This document shows positions 1-7,809 of a stretch of DNA of 64,000 bases, in pieces (position 1 is the stretch's first letter; every line of letters begins with the position of its first letter). The stretch is from Megamonas sp. UBA1796 (GTDB taxonomy: Bacteria > Bacillota > Negativicutes > Selenomonadales > Selenomonadaceae): positions 90,497 to 154,496 of the forward strand of contig DCFU01000016.1 in the NCBI GenBank assembly GCA_002319795.1, written 5' to 3'. Below the pieces are notes generated by a model. The model worked only from the letters and a program-made list of their open reading frames with translations, had not been told where the DNA came from and did not search any database. Made by a program: the position numbers and the translations under genes.

Positions 1-1116
1 CTTCTTCACTACATCCTCTACATTTTTTATTTTACCAACCGATACATGGATTGTATTGCTGCCCAAAGCAGCCTTTTCTGCAGCCATAGAAGAATTTTCT
101 GATACTCTCGTCGATTTATTCCGCATATTATCAAGCGATGCAGTAACCTCTTCTATAGATTTGGTACTATCCGTAACTGCCGCTTGTTGCTGCTCAACGA
201 TACCTGCCGTCTCGGTCACCGACTCGGCAACCTGTGTAGCCGCTTGCGCTGATTGTGTCGCGCTCGCGGTAAGCTCTTCCGAAGCCGCAGCAATCTGCTC
301 CGTTTCTGTACTGATCTGCTTCAGCAATTTATTGAGCTTTGTCCGCATATCAGCCAATACATCCGCCATATCGCCAAACTCATCCTTGCGGCTGACTGCC
401 TGCTGTTCATTACGGAAATCTCCGTCGCGCAGTTTTGCGCACTCTGCAGTCAATCGTTGCAGCGGTGCAGTAATTCCCCGTACGTTCCAAAGACCAAGCA
501 ACACTAAGATCAATAACGATATAGCCGCAGTAACAAGAATGGTTCTTATTGCTGAAGCCTGATTGGCAATGTTTTCTTTATTGACCTCCATCGCATAATC
601 ATTCGCCTGCTGCTCCAGATTTTCCAAGTCAACACGCATATTTCCCAAAGCTTTCTGTCCATTGCCTTTATAAAGAGCAATCGCCTCATTCCGATTCCCA
701 TTCTTGGTCAGGGAAATCACTTCTTGTGATACCTGTTTAAATTCCTGCCAGTCCGTCTTCGTCTGAGACAATTTTTCCTTTGCAGAAGTTTCTGTTACAA
801 GGCTTTCATAAACATTCCAGCTCTTTTCATATTGCTCTATCGAATCCTGCATGGCTTTCTCGTTTGCTCCGATTGAGGTTGTATCCTGCATCATAGCAAT
901 CTCTGCCATTTTCGTCTGCATTCTGCAGGCATCAACATGTATTTCACCCAAAAGACTCACCTGACGCATACGATTTGAATACATGTCATCCATATCGCTT
1001 CCAGCCTTACTCAAAGATATATAACCCCGCGTTCCGACTACAGCCAGTGCAATAGCCGCAATTACAACCAACAGCATAAGTTTGTAAACAACCTTAACGT
1101 CCTTTAGTCCCATCAT
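1..1116 (-). CDS. methyl-accepting chemotaxis protein, C-terminus cut by the window edge
   Basis: Membrane chemoreceptor that would signal to CheA/CheW. The 372 residues in the window read: short cytoplasmic start, TM1 (about residues 10-30), an extracytoplasmic helical region of about 150 residues resembling a four-helix-bundle (4HB_MCP) sensor, TM2 (about 190-210), HAMP, and the beginning of the methyl-accepting coiled coil with many A/S/T/E/Q repeats. The conserved signalling hairpin lies beyond position 1. The start is ATG-ATG at 1116/1113; AGGGG lies 9 nt upstream of the first. The ligand cannot be deduced. It lies downstream of an intergenic region of about 900 bp and looks monocistronic. 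The family call is solid; the sensor subtype is a judgement from helix pattern only. Confidence 0.93.
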   Translation of the reverse strand, partial: MMGLKDVKVVYKLMLLVVIAAIALAVVGTRGYISLSKAGSDMDDMYSNRMRQVSLLGEIHVDACRMQTKMAEIAMMQDTTSIGANEKAMQDSIEQYEKSWNVYESLVTETSAKEKLSQTKTDWQEFKQVSQEVISLTKNGNRNEAIALYKGNGQKALGNMRVDLENLEQQANDYAMEVNKENIANQASAIRTILVTAAISLLILVLLGLWNVRGITAPLQRLTAECAKLRDGDFRNEQQAVSRKDEFGDMADVLADMRTKLNKLLKQISTETEQIAAASEELTASATQSAQAATQVAESVTETAGIVEQQQAAVTDSTKSIEEVTASLDNMRNKSTRVSENSSMAAEKAALGSNTIHVSVGKIKNVEDVVKK

Positions 1117-1403
1117 TTTTTATTTCCCCTTATATTATAATGTGATTTATGTATTATATAACAGTATGAGAATTTATTTAACCTGTTATTTAGTAACAAA
1201 GTTGATGTTTTTAAGGACTAAAGGTCTGTATATTTGCTATAATATGCCATTTTTAATCAAATTTTATAAAACTTTTTACCTATAAACTTTTTTAATTTTC
1301 AAATAATCCATACCATTAAAAAATATATAAACTCCTTATTTTATATGCATTACAACAGTTTTATCCTATTATTTTTACTGATAGTCCATCATATATATAA
1401 AAC

Positions 1404-1437
1404 AAAAAAATCAAGCGGCTGAATTCATCCAGCCGCT
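1404..1437 (-). terminator. Rho-independent terminator of the mini-operon
   Basis: An 8-bp GC-rich stem (AGCGGCTG at 1414-1421 with CAGCCGCT at 1430-1437) is followed, on the minus strand, by a run of seven T (1404-1410). It ends a minus-strand transcript coming from 1473-1770, which supports the view that this otherwise empty stretch is or was transcribed. Confidence 0.8.
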
Positions 1438-1472
1438 CTGACCTTAAATACTTATGCAACAGCATCTATACT

Positions 1473-1553
1473 TTACTTTTTTACTTCATAAAGAAGGCCC
1501 ATAAAATCGAAAGTACTCTGTTGGCTGCAATCTGCTATGAATTCTGTTTGCAT
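1473..1553 (-). CDS. small ORF, 26 residues, unknown
   Basis: Unrecognised small peptide, MQTEF...YEVKK. It has AAGGAG 9 nt before the ATG at 1553 and a strong terminator 36 nt after the stop. It begins 13 nt after the stop of the decayed reading frame upstream, so the two look like one transcription unit. The peptide has one Cys and a mixed polar/aromatic composition, with no signal peptide or membrane span. An in-frame ATG at 1562 abuts the Shine-Dalgarno and is less likely. Expression is inference; the supporting evidence is only RBS, spacing and terminator. Confidence 0.45.
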   Translation of the reverse strand: MQTEFIADCSQQSTFDFMGLLYEVKK

Positions 1554-1566
1554 AAGATTCATCTCC

Positions 1567-1770
1567 TTAATTATTCTCGAGATGTTCCATGGTTTGTTGT
1601 ACCAGAGAAAGTACATACGGCGCTGACAGCCTTATCTGCCTGACTCCCCAGCTGTCGGTTAATTCCTCCGGTTTGCACATCAAGGTCCGGTATCTGTCAA
1701 TGCCTCCAGCTGGAACATCAACTGTTCCTTATTAATGAAAGAAAACCTTCACCGTCTCAACTTTTTCCAT
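1567..1770 (-). pseudogene. small hypothetical protein of about 67 residues, reading frame broken twice
   Basis: Starts MEKVETVKVFF at an ATG at 1770 with a purine-rich AGAGGG upstream, then hits TAATAA. The protein-like reading continues in a second frame (INKEQLMFQLEALTD, then TGA) and returns to the first frame (RYRTLMCKPEELTDSWGV..., ending HLENN at 1567). Two compensating one-base changes would restore about 67 residues. Its stop lies just before the Shine-Dalgarno of the small ORF downstream. I do not recognise the family. Alternatives are sequencing error, true decay, or recoding. Confidence 0.45.
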
Positions 1771-1803
1771 AACCCTCTTCCCTTATTAATTGTGAATTAT
1801 TTC

Positions 1804-1840
1804 ATTCATAATATTAAATTCATAATAGTTTTATTCATAA
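1804..1840 (-). promoter_or_regulatory. three direct repeats TTATGAAT upstream of the mini-operon
   Basis: The octamer ATTCATAA on the plus strand (TTATGAAT on minus) occurs at 1804-1811, 1818-1825 and 1833-1840, with spacings of 14 and 15 nt. It lies 34-70 nt upstream of the ATG at 1770, between that gene and the terminator of the preceding operon. This is where a promoter/operator is expected. The role is inferred. Confidence 0.4.
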
Positions 1841-1850
1841 AGCAATAAAT

Positions 1851-1888
1851 AAAAAGGCACTCTATTCAAGCCTACGAATAAAGTACCT
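1851..1888 (-). terminator. terminator of the Gate-protein operon
   Basis: A 13-bp imperfect stem (1855-1867 with 1876-1888, two mismatches) is followed on the minus strand by TTTTATTTATT. It lies about 160 nt after the stop at 2049. Confidence 0.6.
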
Positions 1889-2048
1889 TTATCTTTATAT
1901 TGTATATAATAAGTTAACAGCATTACAATGTCAATGAAAAATCAGCCATTTATTCTTTTCGGTTTACAATAAATATGTCGCAAAATCAGATAAAGAGAAC
2001 GTTACCCTTTGAACGATGCTTTATTTTTTAGAATATTTGACTGTCTGT

Positions 2049-2513
2049 TCAGCTCGTATACCGTTCCACTTGCCTGCCAGACTGCAATATATGCGCCATC
2101 ATATAGGCAAATCCCCCGCCCAGGCATACACGGCTCGCTACTATAATCAGGAGGTTCGCCCCCATCCCGGAAAAAATAATGGTTTCTTCAAAAATCGCAT
2201 GGCATATCCCAACCAGGACAAATAAAACCGTTAAATCCTCTTTCGTGTATTTCTCTTCTTTCGCTACCTGAAGGATGATTCCACTGCCTGACACAATCCC
2301 AAAAACAACTCCGATGAATACAGGCACAGCTGCAGTTCTCGGCAAACGCAGTATATCTGTCATGCCCTGCGCATGAATAGAGATAAATTCTATCCAGCCA
2401 TAACGTTTTGCCACTTCAAGCAAGATTGTCAGCGGCAGAATGATAAGCGCCAGTTTCCCTACAGTCATGCATCCAAGAAGCATACCTTCACTTAAGCTTT
2501 GTATCCATATCAT
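2049..2513 (-). CDS. nucleoside-recognition (Gate) domain membrane protein, second half of a split pair
   Basis: Integral membrane protein with about four hydrophobic segments and a Gate-domain look: IILPLTILLEV, the glycine-rich FGIVSGSGII segment, and GICHAIFEET with its acidic pair in the membrane region. Family members resemble halves of concentrative nucleoside transporters and the SpmA/SpmB proteins. The substrate is unknown. The start is placed at ATG 2513 because AGAGG lies 11 nt upstream; an ATG at 2525 directly abuts that AGAGG. It follows the related gene at 2529 with a 15-nt gap. Together they probably form one heteromeric transporter-like unit. Confidence 0.75.
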   Translation of the reverse strand: MIWIQSLSEGMLLGCMTVGKLALIILPLTILLEVAKRYGWIEFISIHAQGMTDILRLPRTAAVPVFIGVVFGIVSGSGIILQVAKEEKYTKEDLTVLFVLVGICHAIFEETIIFSGMGANLLIIVASRVCLGGGFAYMMAHILQSGRQVERYTS

Positions 2514-2528
2514 ATGTTTACCCATCCT

Positions 2529-2948
2529 CTACATCCAAAATATATGAATCAGTCCGCCTACCAGAACAGCTCCTATAAAGCGCAAAGTGAAAATCAGCAA
2601 CCCACTACCGCCGGCTTCGGTTATCACAGCTGTTTCCATAAATGCACTATGACACATTGCTATCATTGCACTCAGAATTGTTGCCTCCTTCACCGTCAAA
2701 GATAATGCAGCCATCGCCCCTATTCCGGCATAAATACTGGCAAATATTCCTATAGCAAATGCGACTGCGGCTTGTCCCGGAAGCCCCACGATCTTCATCA
2801 GCGGTGCGAATATATCGCCTATTGGCTGTAGTATGCCCAATGTTTGCAAAAGAACCACAAAGATGGTTGATGGAATAACCACTTTTGCCAATCTTAAGAC
2901 CGATATCATCCCTTTATACAATCCTGTCAGCAATAAATCAATCAGCAA
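2529..2948 (-). CDS. nucleoside-recognition (Gate) domain membrane protein, first half of a split pair
   Basis: 139 residues, hydrophobic throughout, with the same architecture as its downstream partner. Features are AKVVIPSTIFVVLLQTLG near the N-terminus, a glycine/alanine-rich AFAIGIFASIYAGIGAMAAL segment and MCHSAFMETAVI, which matches CHAIFEETIIF of the partner. The similarity suggests duplication of a half-transporter. The start is TTG at 2948 with GAGGAG about 9 nt upstream. It is the first gene of a two-gene operon. A LysR regulator on the same strand lies 115 bp upstream and may control it (inference). Function is otherwise unknown. Confidence 0.75.
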   Translation of the reverse strand: MLIDLLLTGLYKGMISVLRLAKVVIPSTIFVVLLQTLGILQPIGDIFAPLMKIVGLPGQAAVAFAIGIFASIYAGIGAMAALSLTVKEATILSAMIAMCHSAFMETAVITEAGGSGLLIFTLRFIGAVLVGGLIHIFWM

Positions 2949-3063
2949 TGCCAGCGCTCCTCATATATAATTTTTCCAAACCATTCATGGATTTGGAATC
3001 ATTATATAACATAAGTCAGACAAAGCATAAATCACGCTTGTTTATCATATCGATAAAATAATT

Positions 3064-3966
3064 TTATTTTGCAGTTGCCAGATATTCAAGCAATTGATTT
3101 TCTACTTTTGCATGCTTCGCAAACATCGACAGCAATGCACGCATAGCAGGGTTGATTTTCTTATGCCGGTGAAACGCGACCGACATATCAAACGCAAATG
3201 CAGGTGCATCCGAAATTTCCACCAAGGTCGCATCATCCAGGCATCTTTTCACTAAGACATAAGGCAGTATACTCGTTCCCATGCCATCCAATACCGCTTG
3301 TTTTATGGCCTCAGCATCACTGTATTCCACAACCGTATGCAACCGTCCATAATCTATAGCTTCTTCGATTTTATTTCTATAAACGCACCCCGGATGAAAA
3401 CTGATGAACGGATAATCTTTGGCATGCCGATGCTTATTCTTTCCCCTGACCAAACTGGCTGCAGCTACCCATACTAATTTTTCCTTCGCTATGGCAAACT
3501 GGGCAATTCGGCTATCATGTATCTCACTATGCACAATGACGATATCAAACGTATCATCCAGCAATCCCCGTAACGTGATGGGAAGATTCGTACAAATATC
3601 AACAACAACTGCAGTATTATTTTCCGTTTTCTGAAAATCAAGCAATATAGGCGATAACAAATAACTTGCCGCAGCCGTAGCTGCTCCTATCCTTATTGTT
3701 TTATTGGTTGCAAACACCCTCATAGTCCTGGCGATTTCATCATATTGGGATAAGAACGTTCCCAGCTGTTCAAGCAGCGCGCGGCCGGCATCGGTAATAT
3801 ATAATTTTTTTCCTATACGCTCAAACAAAAGCACGCCATACTCTTCTTCCAAGGCTTGAATTTGAGCCGTAACCGCCGGCTGTGTAAAATTCAGTTTTTC
3901 AGCCGCTTGCGTAATATTATTCAATTGAGCTACTAAAGAGAAAGTTTGAAATACTTGTATATCCAT
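3064..3966 (-). CDS. LysR-family transcriptional regulator
   Basis: 300 residues, the usual LTTR length. The N-terminal winged helix (about residues 1-60) shows the LysR pattern: NNITQAAEKLNFTQPAVTAQIQALE, then FERIGKKLYITDAG. The C-terminal periplasmic-binding-like effector domain runs from about 90 to 295. The start at ATG 3966 has AAGGGG upstream. It precedes the two Gate-domain genes on the same strand and may regulate them, but LTTR targets cannot be read from sequence. The 280-bp region upstream holds an AGCTGCA/TGCAGCT inverted repeat (4043-4069). Confidence 0.92.
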   Translation of the reverse strand: MDIQVFQTFSLVAQLNNITQAAEKLNFTQPAVTAQIQALEEEYGVLLFERIGKKLYITDAGRALLEQLGTFLSQYDEIARTMRVFATNKTIRIGAATAAASYLLSPILLDFQKTENNTAVVVDICTNLPITLRGLLDDTFDIVIVHSEIHDSRIAQFAIAKEKLVWVAAASLVRGKNKHRHAKDYPFISFHPGCVYRNKIEEAIDYGRLHTVVEYSDAEAIKQAVLDGMGTSILPYVLVKRCLDDATLVEISDAPAFAFDMSVAFHRHKKINPAMRALLSMFAKHAKVENQLLEYLATAK

Positions 3967-4123
3967 TTTTCAAGCCCCTTATATTCAAATTTCGCTGCTC
4001 GATATATGTTTCTATAGTGACCACGTCTTCGGGATTCGATACAGCTGCAATTCCGGAAAGTCTGCAGCTAGTGGCGGATTTTATTATAGATATCTACGTT
4101 TTTACCCTTTTCTATCCTAACAC

Positions 4124-4167
4124 AAAACCCGGTTCGTGATAATTTTTTTCATCACAAACCGGGTTTT
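4124..4167 (-). terminator. terminator downstream of siaD
   Basis: Strong inverted repeat: AAAACCCGGTT... (4124-4140) pairs with ...AACCGGGTTTT (4152-4167) around an A/T loop. The stem ends in A/T pairs, so it can give a T-run on either strand. It is about 80 nt after the siaD stop and closes the siaABCD unit. Confidence 0.65.
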
Positions 4168-4249
4168 GCACAACAAAATGCATTTTATATTATAGCATAT
4201 GCCAATGAATACCGGACAGCGCCTGCGAACCGTTTCAAAATTACCCGGC

Positions 4250-4963
4250 TCATACATACAGCTTAAAACAATTGCGTCCGGCAGCTTTGGCCTTATACAG
4301 AGCCTGATCGGCCTCATCCAACAATGTATTCGGTTTGACATCCGAAGTTGGGCACCGGCAGGCAATTCCCACAGAAATCGTCACCCTCTGCCCAAAAGGA
4401 GAAGCGCTATGTTCCATACAGAGATTCTCAATATTTTGGAGCAGCCGTTTTGCCACATCTATAGCAGCCTCAGCATCGGAATGCGGCAACAGGATTACAA
4501 ACTCCTCACCGCCGAAACGCGCCACAAAATCCTCTGGATGCCCGACTGCGCGTTGAAATTCTGCTGCTACGGCTTTCAAACACTCGTCTCCCTGCAAATG
4601 ACCATACGTATCATTATATTTTTTAAAATAATCAATATCAATCATCAACAATGAAAGAATATCCTTTTCCTCAACTGCCTGCTGCCATGTATGAAGAAAA
4701 ATCTCCCGAAAATATCGGCGATTGTAAAGCTCTGTCAGGCCATCAATGCGCGATACCTTACCAAGTTCTTCCGATAAAGTTTTGAGCTCTGCCTGGGTCA
4801 AGTCAGCAACGTTTACCAATGTTTTCATCTGTTTGAGAAGTTTTCTATACTCCTCATAAAGTTCTCTATATACATCCAGAGAAAAGCATTGTTGGCTCAT
4901 GAGCAATCCTTCCGCCCTTTTTAAAACCGCCTCTTCTTCCAAATACAAGCTTCTTATGTTCAT
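4250..4963 (-). CDS. siaD: diguanylate cyclase SiaD
   Basis: Makes c-di-GMP from two GTP. Residues 1-70 are a charged helical stalk with no membrane segment. The GGDEF domain spans about 72-235, with the active-site motif GGEEF at 151-155 and the metal/nucleotide segment MIDIDYFKKYND at 107-118. The product-inhibition I-site (RxxD six residues before GGEEF) reads H142-P-E-D145, so the arginine is lost and feedback inhibition is probably weak (inference). It is the last gene of siaABCD; in Pseudomonas aeruginosa the stalk of SiaD is bound and activated by unphosphorylated SiaC. The start has GAGG upstream and lies 12 nt after siaC. Soluble, cytoplasmic. Confidence 0.93.
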   Translation of the reverse strand: MNIRSLYLEEEAVLKRAEGLLMSQQCFSLDVYRELYEEYRKLLKQMKTLVNVADLTQAELKTLSEELGKVSRIDGLTELYNRRYFREIFLHTWQQAVEEKDILSLLMIDIDYFKKYNDTYGHLQGDECLKAVAAEFQRAVGHPEDFVARFGGEEFVILLPHSDAEAAIDVAKRLLQNIENLCMEHSASPFGQRVTISVGIACRCPTSDVKPNTLLDEADQALYKAKAAGRNCFKLYV

Positions 4964-4975
4964 ACCTTTTCCTCA

Positions 4976-5353
4976 CTAACAGGCTTCAATTCTGAATGAA
5001 AGCTGTTCTACTTCCTCTTTGAATTCTTCCCCACATTCAATGGATACATCGTTATCCCTATCACAAATCCAGACAACTTCTATCATTCGCCCAGTTGTTA
5101 CATATTCCTCCAGTAAATCAAATATCGTCATAAACACCTTGGATGTACTACTGTTAAAATATGCGACTTTAAACTCCAATGTTATATTATCAGCGCCTTC
5201 AGCAAAATAGCCATGCAGCCAGTCCAGCACAGGTGTATAAAATTTCACCACATTTTCCGGATAAGACTCTCCTTCCACCCGGAGCCTTCCGCTCGCAGCA
5301 TCAAAGAAAATATACGGTGTTGACTTTGTTCGTTCAATTTTTAAATTATCCAT
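4976..5353 (-). CDS. siaC: SiaC family regulatory phosphoprotein (DUF1987)
   Basis: Small cytoplasmic switch protein of 125 residues. The family signature is clear: STPYIFFDAASGRLRVEGES near the N-terminus and YFNSSTSKVFMTIFDLLEE at 65-83. The N-[ST]-S-[ST] run at 67-70 is where the SiaB-phosphorylated, SiaA-dephosphorylated Thr of P. aeruginosa SiaC lies; here the acceptor would be S68 or T70. In the known system the unphosphorylated form activates the diguanylate cyclase SiaD, encoded next door. GGGGAG precedes the ATG at 5353, three nt after siaB. Assignment rests on family pattern plus operon order. Confidence 0.93.
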   Translation of the reverse strand: MDNLKIERTKSTPYIFFDAASGRLRVEGESYPENVVKFYTPVLDWLHGYFAEGADNITLEFKVAYFNSSTSKVFMTIFDLLEEYVTTGRMIEVVWICDRDNDVSIECGEEFKEEVEQLSFRIEAC

Positions 5354-5356
5354 ATT

Positions 5357-5914
5357 TTATCTCCCCACGACCACTTTAATGCTAAAGAAAAACCAACCAT
5401 CTTCTGCGGGTTCAAATGAATATGCTATTGGTTCCGCAGCCCGCCTGGCCATTTCTATCAATCCAAGCCCGGCGCCCTTGCTGCCGGGTTCCTGCACACT
5501 GCGCCGCTGTTTTTTATACAATGCCTTTAACTCTTCTTTATCCAGCTTTTTAAGCTCATCCAACCGGCTCTCAATCATTGGGACATCCTGACTAAAAATC
5601 TTATTGCCACAACAGACAAAAAATTTTCCTGAATTTTCCCGACCGACAATGACCATGCCAAAGCGCAGCTCATTTTCATCATCCTGTCGGACTGCCAGTT
5701 TTTCAGCTGAATAGTTCAGGATATTTTGCACCTGCTCGATGAAAATTGAAAATACAGTCAAGGCAGTTGATGTTTCTGCCTCTTCCGCAGCCAGACTCTT
5801 TCTTACGGTATCCCCAATGCCTTCAATACTTTCCTGCGCAATCGCACCGCAATAGGTCAATAAAATATTTTTTGCTTTCAAATCCTGATAAAGCTTATAC
5901 ATTGCTATATCCAT
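5357..5914 (-). CDS. siaB: SiaB family protein kinase
   Basis: Kinase of the SiaC switch (DUF6272 family), with a degenerate GHKL ATPase look: an N-box-like segment FIEQVQNILNYSAEKL and a glycine motif GSKGAGLGLIEMARR near residue 150. It lacks histidine-kinase dimerisation and membrane parts, as expected. The start is placed at ATG 5914 because GGGGGAG lies 9 nt upstream; the ATG at 5932 lies before that Shine-Dalgarno and has none of its own. It sits between siaA (26 nt) and siaC (3 nt). In P. aeruginosa SiaB phosphorylates SiaC; that role is carried over by homology. Confidence 0.9.
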   Translation of the reverse strand: MDIAMYKLYQDLKAKNILLTYCGAIAQESIEGIGDTVRKSLAAEEAETSTALTVFSIFIEQVQNILNYSAEKLAVRQDDENELRFGMVIVGRENSGKFFVCCGNKIFSQDVPMIESRLDELKKLDKEELKALYKKQRRSVQEPGSKGAGLGLIEMARRAAEPIAYSFEPAEDGWFFFSIKVVVGR

Positions 5915-5940
5915 ATTCGTCATCTCCCCCATTAATAAAT

Positions 5941-7794
5941 TTATGCCTGCATCCTGAAGCCTACCACCGTCACATCATCACGCTGCTTTTCTTGGGAGGC
6001 ATATTCATGCAAGTCATTGACAATCTGCTGTCTCTGCTCATTTATCGGCAGATTTGCTACTTTATCAAGCAGTGCAAGCAGGCGCCGTTTTCCATAAGGC
6101 AGCGCACGTTCGCCTCCTGGCTGTTCGCGATAGCCATCCGTAACGATATAGAACATATCTCCCGGATGACTTGCTATAATCTGCCCGTCAAAAATCCTGT
6201 CTGATTTTGTTGTCCGGCAGTCTACTGCCATTTTGTTTCCCTTTATTTCTAAAACCTGACTCCCGTCATACTGATAAAGTGACATACCCGCTCCGGCAAA
6301 TAGTATTTGTTGATTCTTTCTCACGAACAAAACGACCGTTTCGAAGCCATCCGCAATAAATCTTTCACTGTCGCTGGTAAAAGCCTGGTGAAATTCGCGC
6401 GCCAACTCATTTAAAACTCTGGCGGGATCATCATGGCAAACATCTTCTGCAATATGATTAAACATCGCACTTACAGCTGTCGTCATGAGCGCCCCCGGCA
6501 CACCATGACCGGTGCAGTCCCCCACAGCCAGCAGAACACCGTCCTCGTAGCCTCGCATCCAGTAAAAATCACCGCCGACACTCTCCTTGGGTTCAAAAAT
6601 CACAAAGGATTCCTTCAGATATTGCGTCAGCTCATCGGACGATGGCATAATAGCTTGCTGTATTAACTGCGCGTACTCCAAACTATCCTGAATTTCTATA
6701 TTTTTTTCCTGCAGCTCGCTGGTTCTGGCAGCCACAGCATTCTCCAATTCCTTGTTCAGTTGCAATGCCCGTTTATAAGGATTAGCAATCTGGTGCGAAA
6801 CAAAATAAAAGGTCAGAATCATACAGACTAGAATTGCCAGGCAGGATAAGGCCATGTGCCATTTGATATCCGTTAAAAATTTAACACTTTCAGTACGCGG
6901 CATACGGATAACAAGTTTCCAGTCACTATCCTTGATGCGCTTATAGGCAATATCGTAAAGTTTTGACTCTTCGTCCTTGTATTCCCGGACAAAAAACGGA
7001 TTGTCAACGGCAGCGGCCTCTATGTCCGCTGCCGTTTCTGCCGGAAGATATTGTTGAACCGAACCCTCCAGATATACTGGATTTTTTGAAAGACAAATCC
7101 TTCCCGCACCATCGACAAGCCAGATATCACTTTGTTCATTATTCTCCGCATTCGCGGCAATCAGTTCATTGATAACCTTGCCCAGATTCATTCCTACCCC
7201 AGTGGCACCCAGCATTTGCCCATCCTGCGTAACAGCCGCATTAATCCAGACAAACGTATCCTTTAGATTCTTATTATAATCAATATTAATTTCGTAATTA
7301 TTCTGCCTCTGTAAAAAAGAAAAAAACCACTGGTCCATGGGTTCTGTTGGTGATAAGGTATCCAACAAGCTGAATTTTTTTTCATGATAGTTCCAATAAT
7401 GCAGTGTTTTGGCATTGGCTAAAAAAACGGTATCATACCCTATCTCATTTGCCAAATACTGCATGTGCAGCGTTATATAATCGCTTTCAAAATTATGCAC
7501 ATCACCATCGACCAGCCAATGTTCCAGCAATGGATCATGCGCCATCAGCAGGGATGCATCGACCGCCTTATCGATTTTGCTTTCAATCACGATACCGATG
7601 TTTTCCGCCTGCATGCGAAGGTCATACCGCTTCAGTTTATCAACTGTCGCCTTGTTCATAATCATAACACTGGTTATACTCATGATTAACAAAGCCATCG
7701 CAATTACGAGGCAGCCAGCAACCATTACGCGGATCGAATTGTGATCAAGCAACAGCCGTTCTTTTTTCCCCTCATCGCGCTTGCGAAAAATCAT
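5941..7794 (-). CDS. siaA: SiaA-type sensor PP2C phosphatase
   Basis: Membrane phosphatase that senses an external cue and dephosphorylates SiaC. TM1 is at about residues 22-46, an extracytoplasmic dCache-like sensor spans about 50-300, TM2 is at about 312-333, and a helical linker (335-385) leads to a SpoIIE/PP2C phosphatase domain (385-617). Metal-binding motifs are VGGDFYW (406-412), DCTGHG (426-431) and RDDVTVV near the C-terminus. I see no clear HAMP domain between TM2 and the phosphatase, whereas P. aeruginosa SiaA has one. The start is ATG 7794 with GAGGG 8 nt upstream; an ATG at 7809 overlaps that Shine-Dalgarno. First gene of siaABCD. The ligand is unknown. Confidence 0.92.
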   Translation of the reverse strand: MIFRKRDEGKKERLLLDHNSIRVMVAGCLVIAMALLIMSITSVMIMNKATVDKLKRYDLRMQAENIGIVIESKIDKAVDASLLMAHDPLLEHWLVDGDVHNFESDYITLHMQYLANEIGYDTVFLANAKTLHYWNYHEKKFSLLDTLSPTEPMDQWFFSFLQRQNNYEINIDYNKNLKDTFVWINAAVTQDGQMLGATGVGMNLGKVINELIAANAENNEQSDIWLVDGAGRICLSKNPVYLEGSVQQYLPAETAADIEAAAVDNPFFVREYKDEESKLYDIAYKRIKDSDWKLVIRMPRTESVKFLTDIKWHMALSCLAILVCMILTFYFVSHQIANPYKRALQLNKELENAVAARTSELQEKNIEIQDSLEYAQLIQQAIMPSSDELTQYLKESFVIFEPKESVGGDFYWMRGYEDGVLLAVGDCTGHGVPGALMTTAVSAMFNHIAEDVCHDDPARVLNELAREFHQAFTSDSERFIADGFETVVLFVRKNQQILFAGAGMSLYQYDGSQVLEIKGNKMAVDCRTTKSDRIFDGQIIASHPGDMFYIVTDGYREQPGGERALPYGKRRLLALLDKVANLPINEQRQQIVNDLHEYASQEKQRDDVTVVGFRMQA

Positions 7795-7809
7795 CTTGAA
7801 ATCCCTCAT

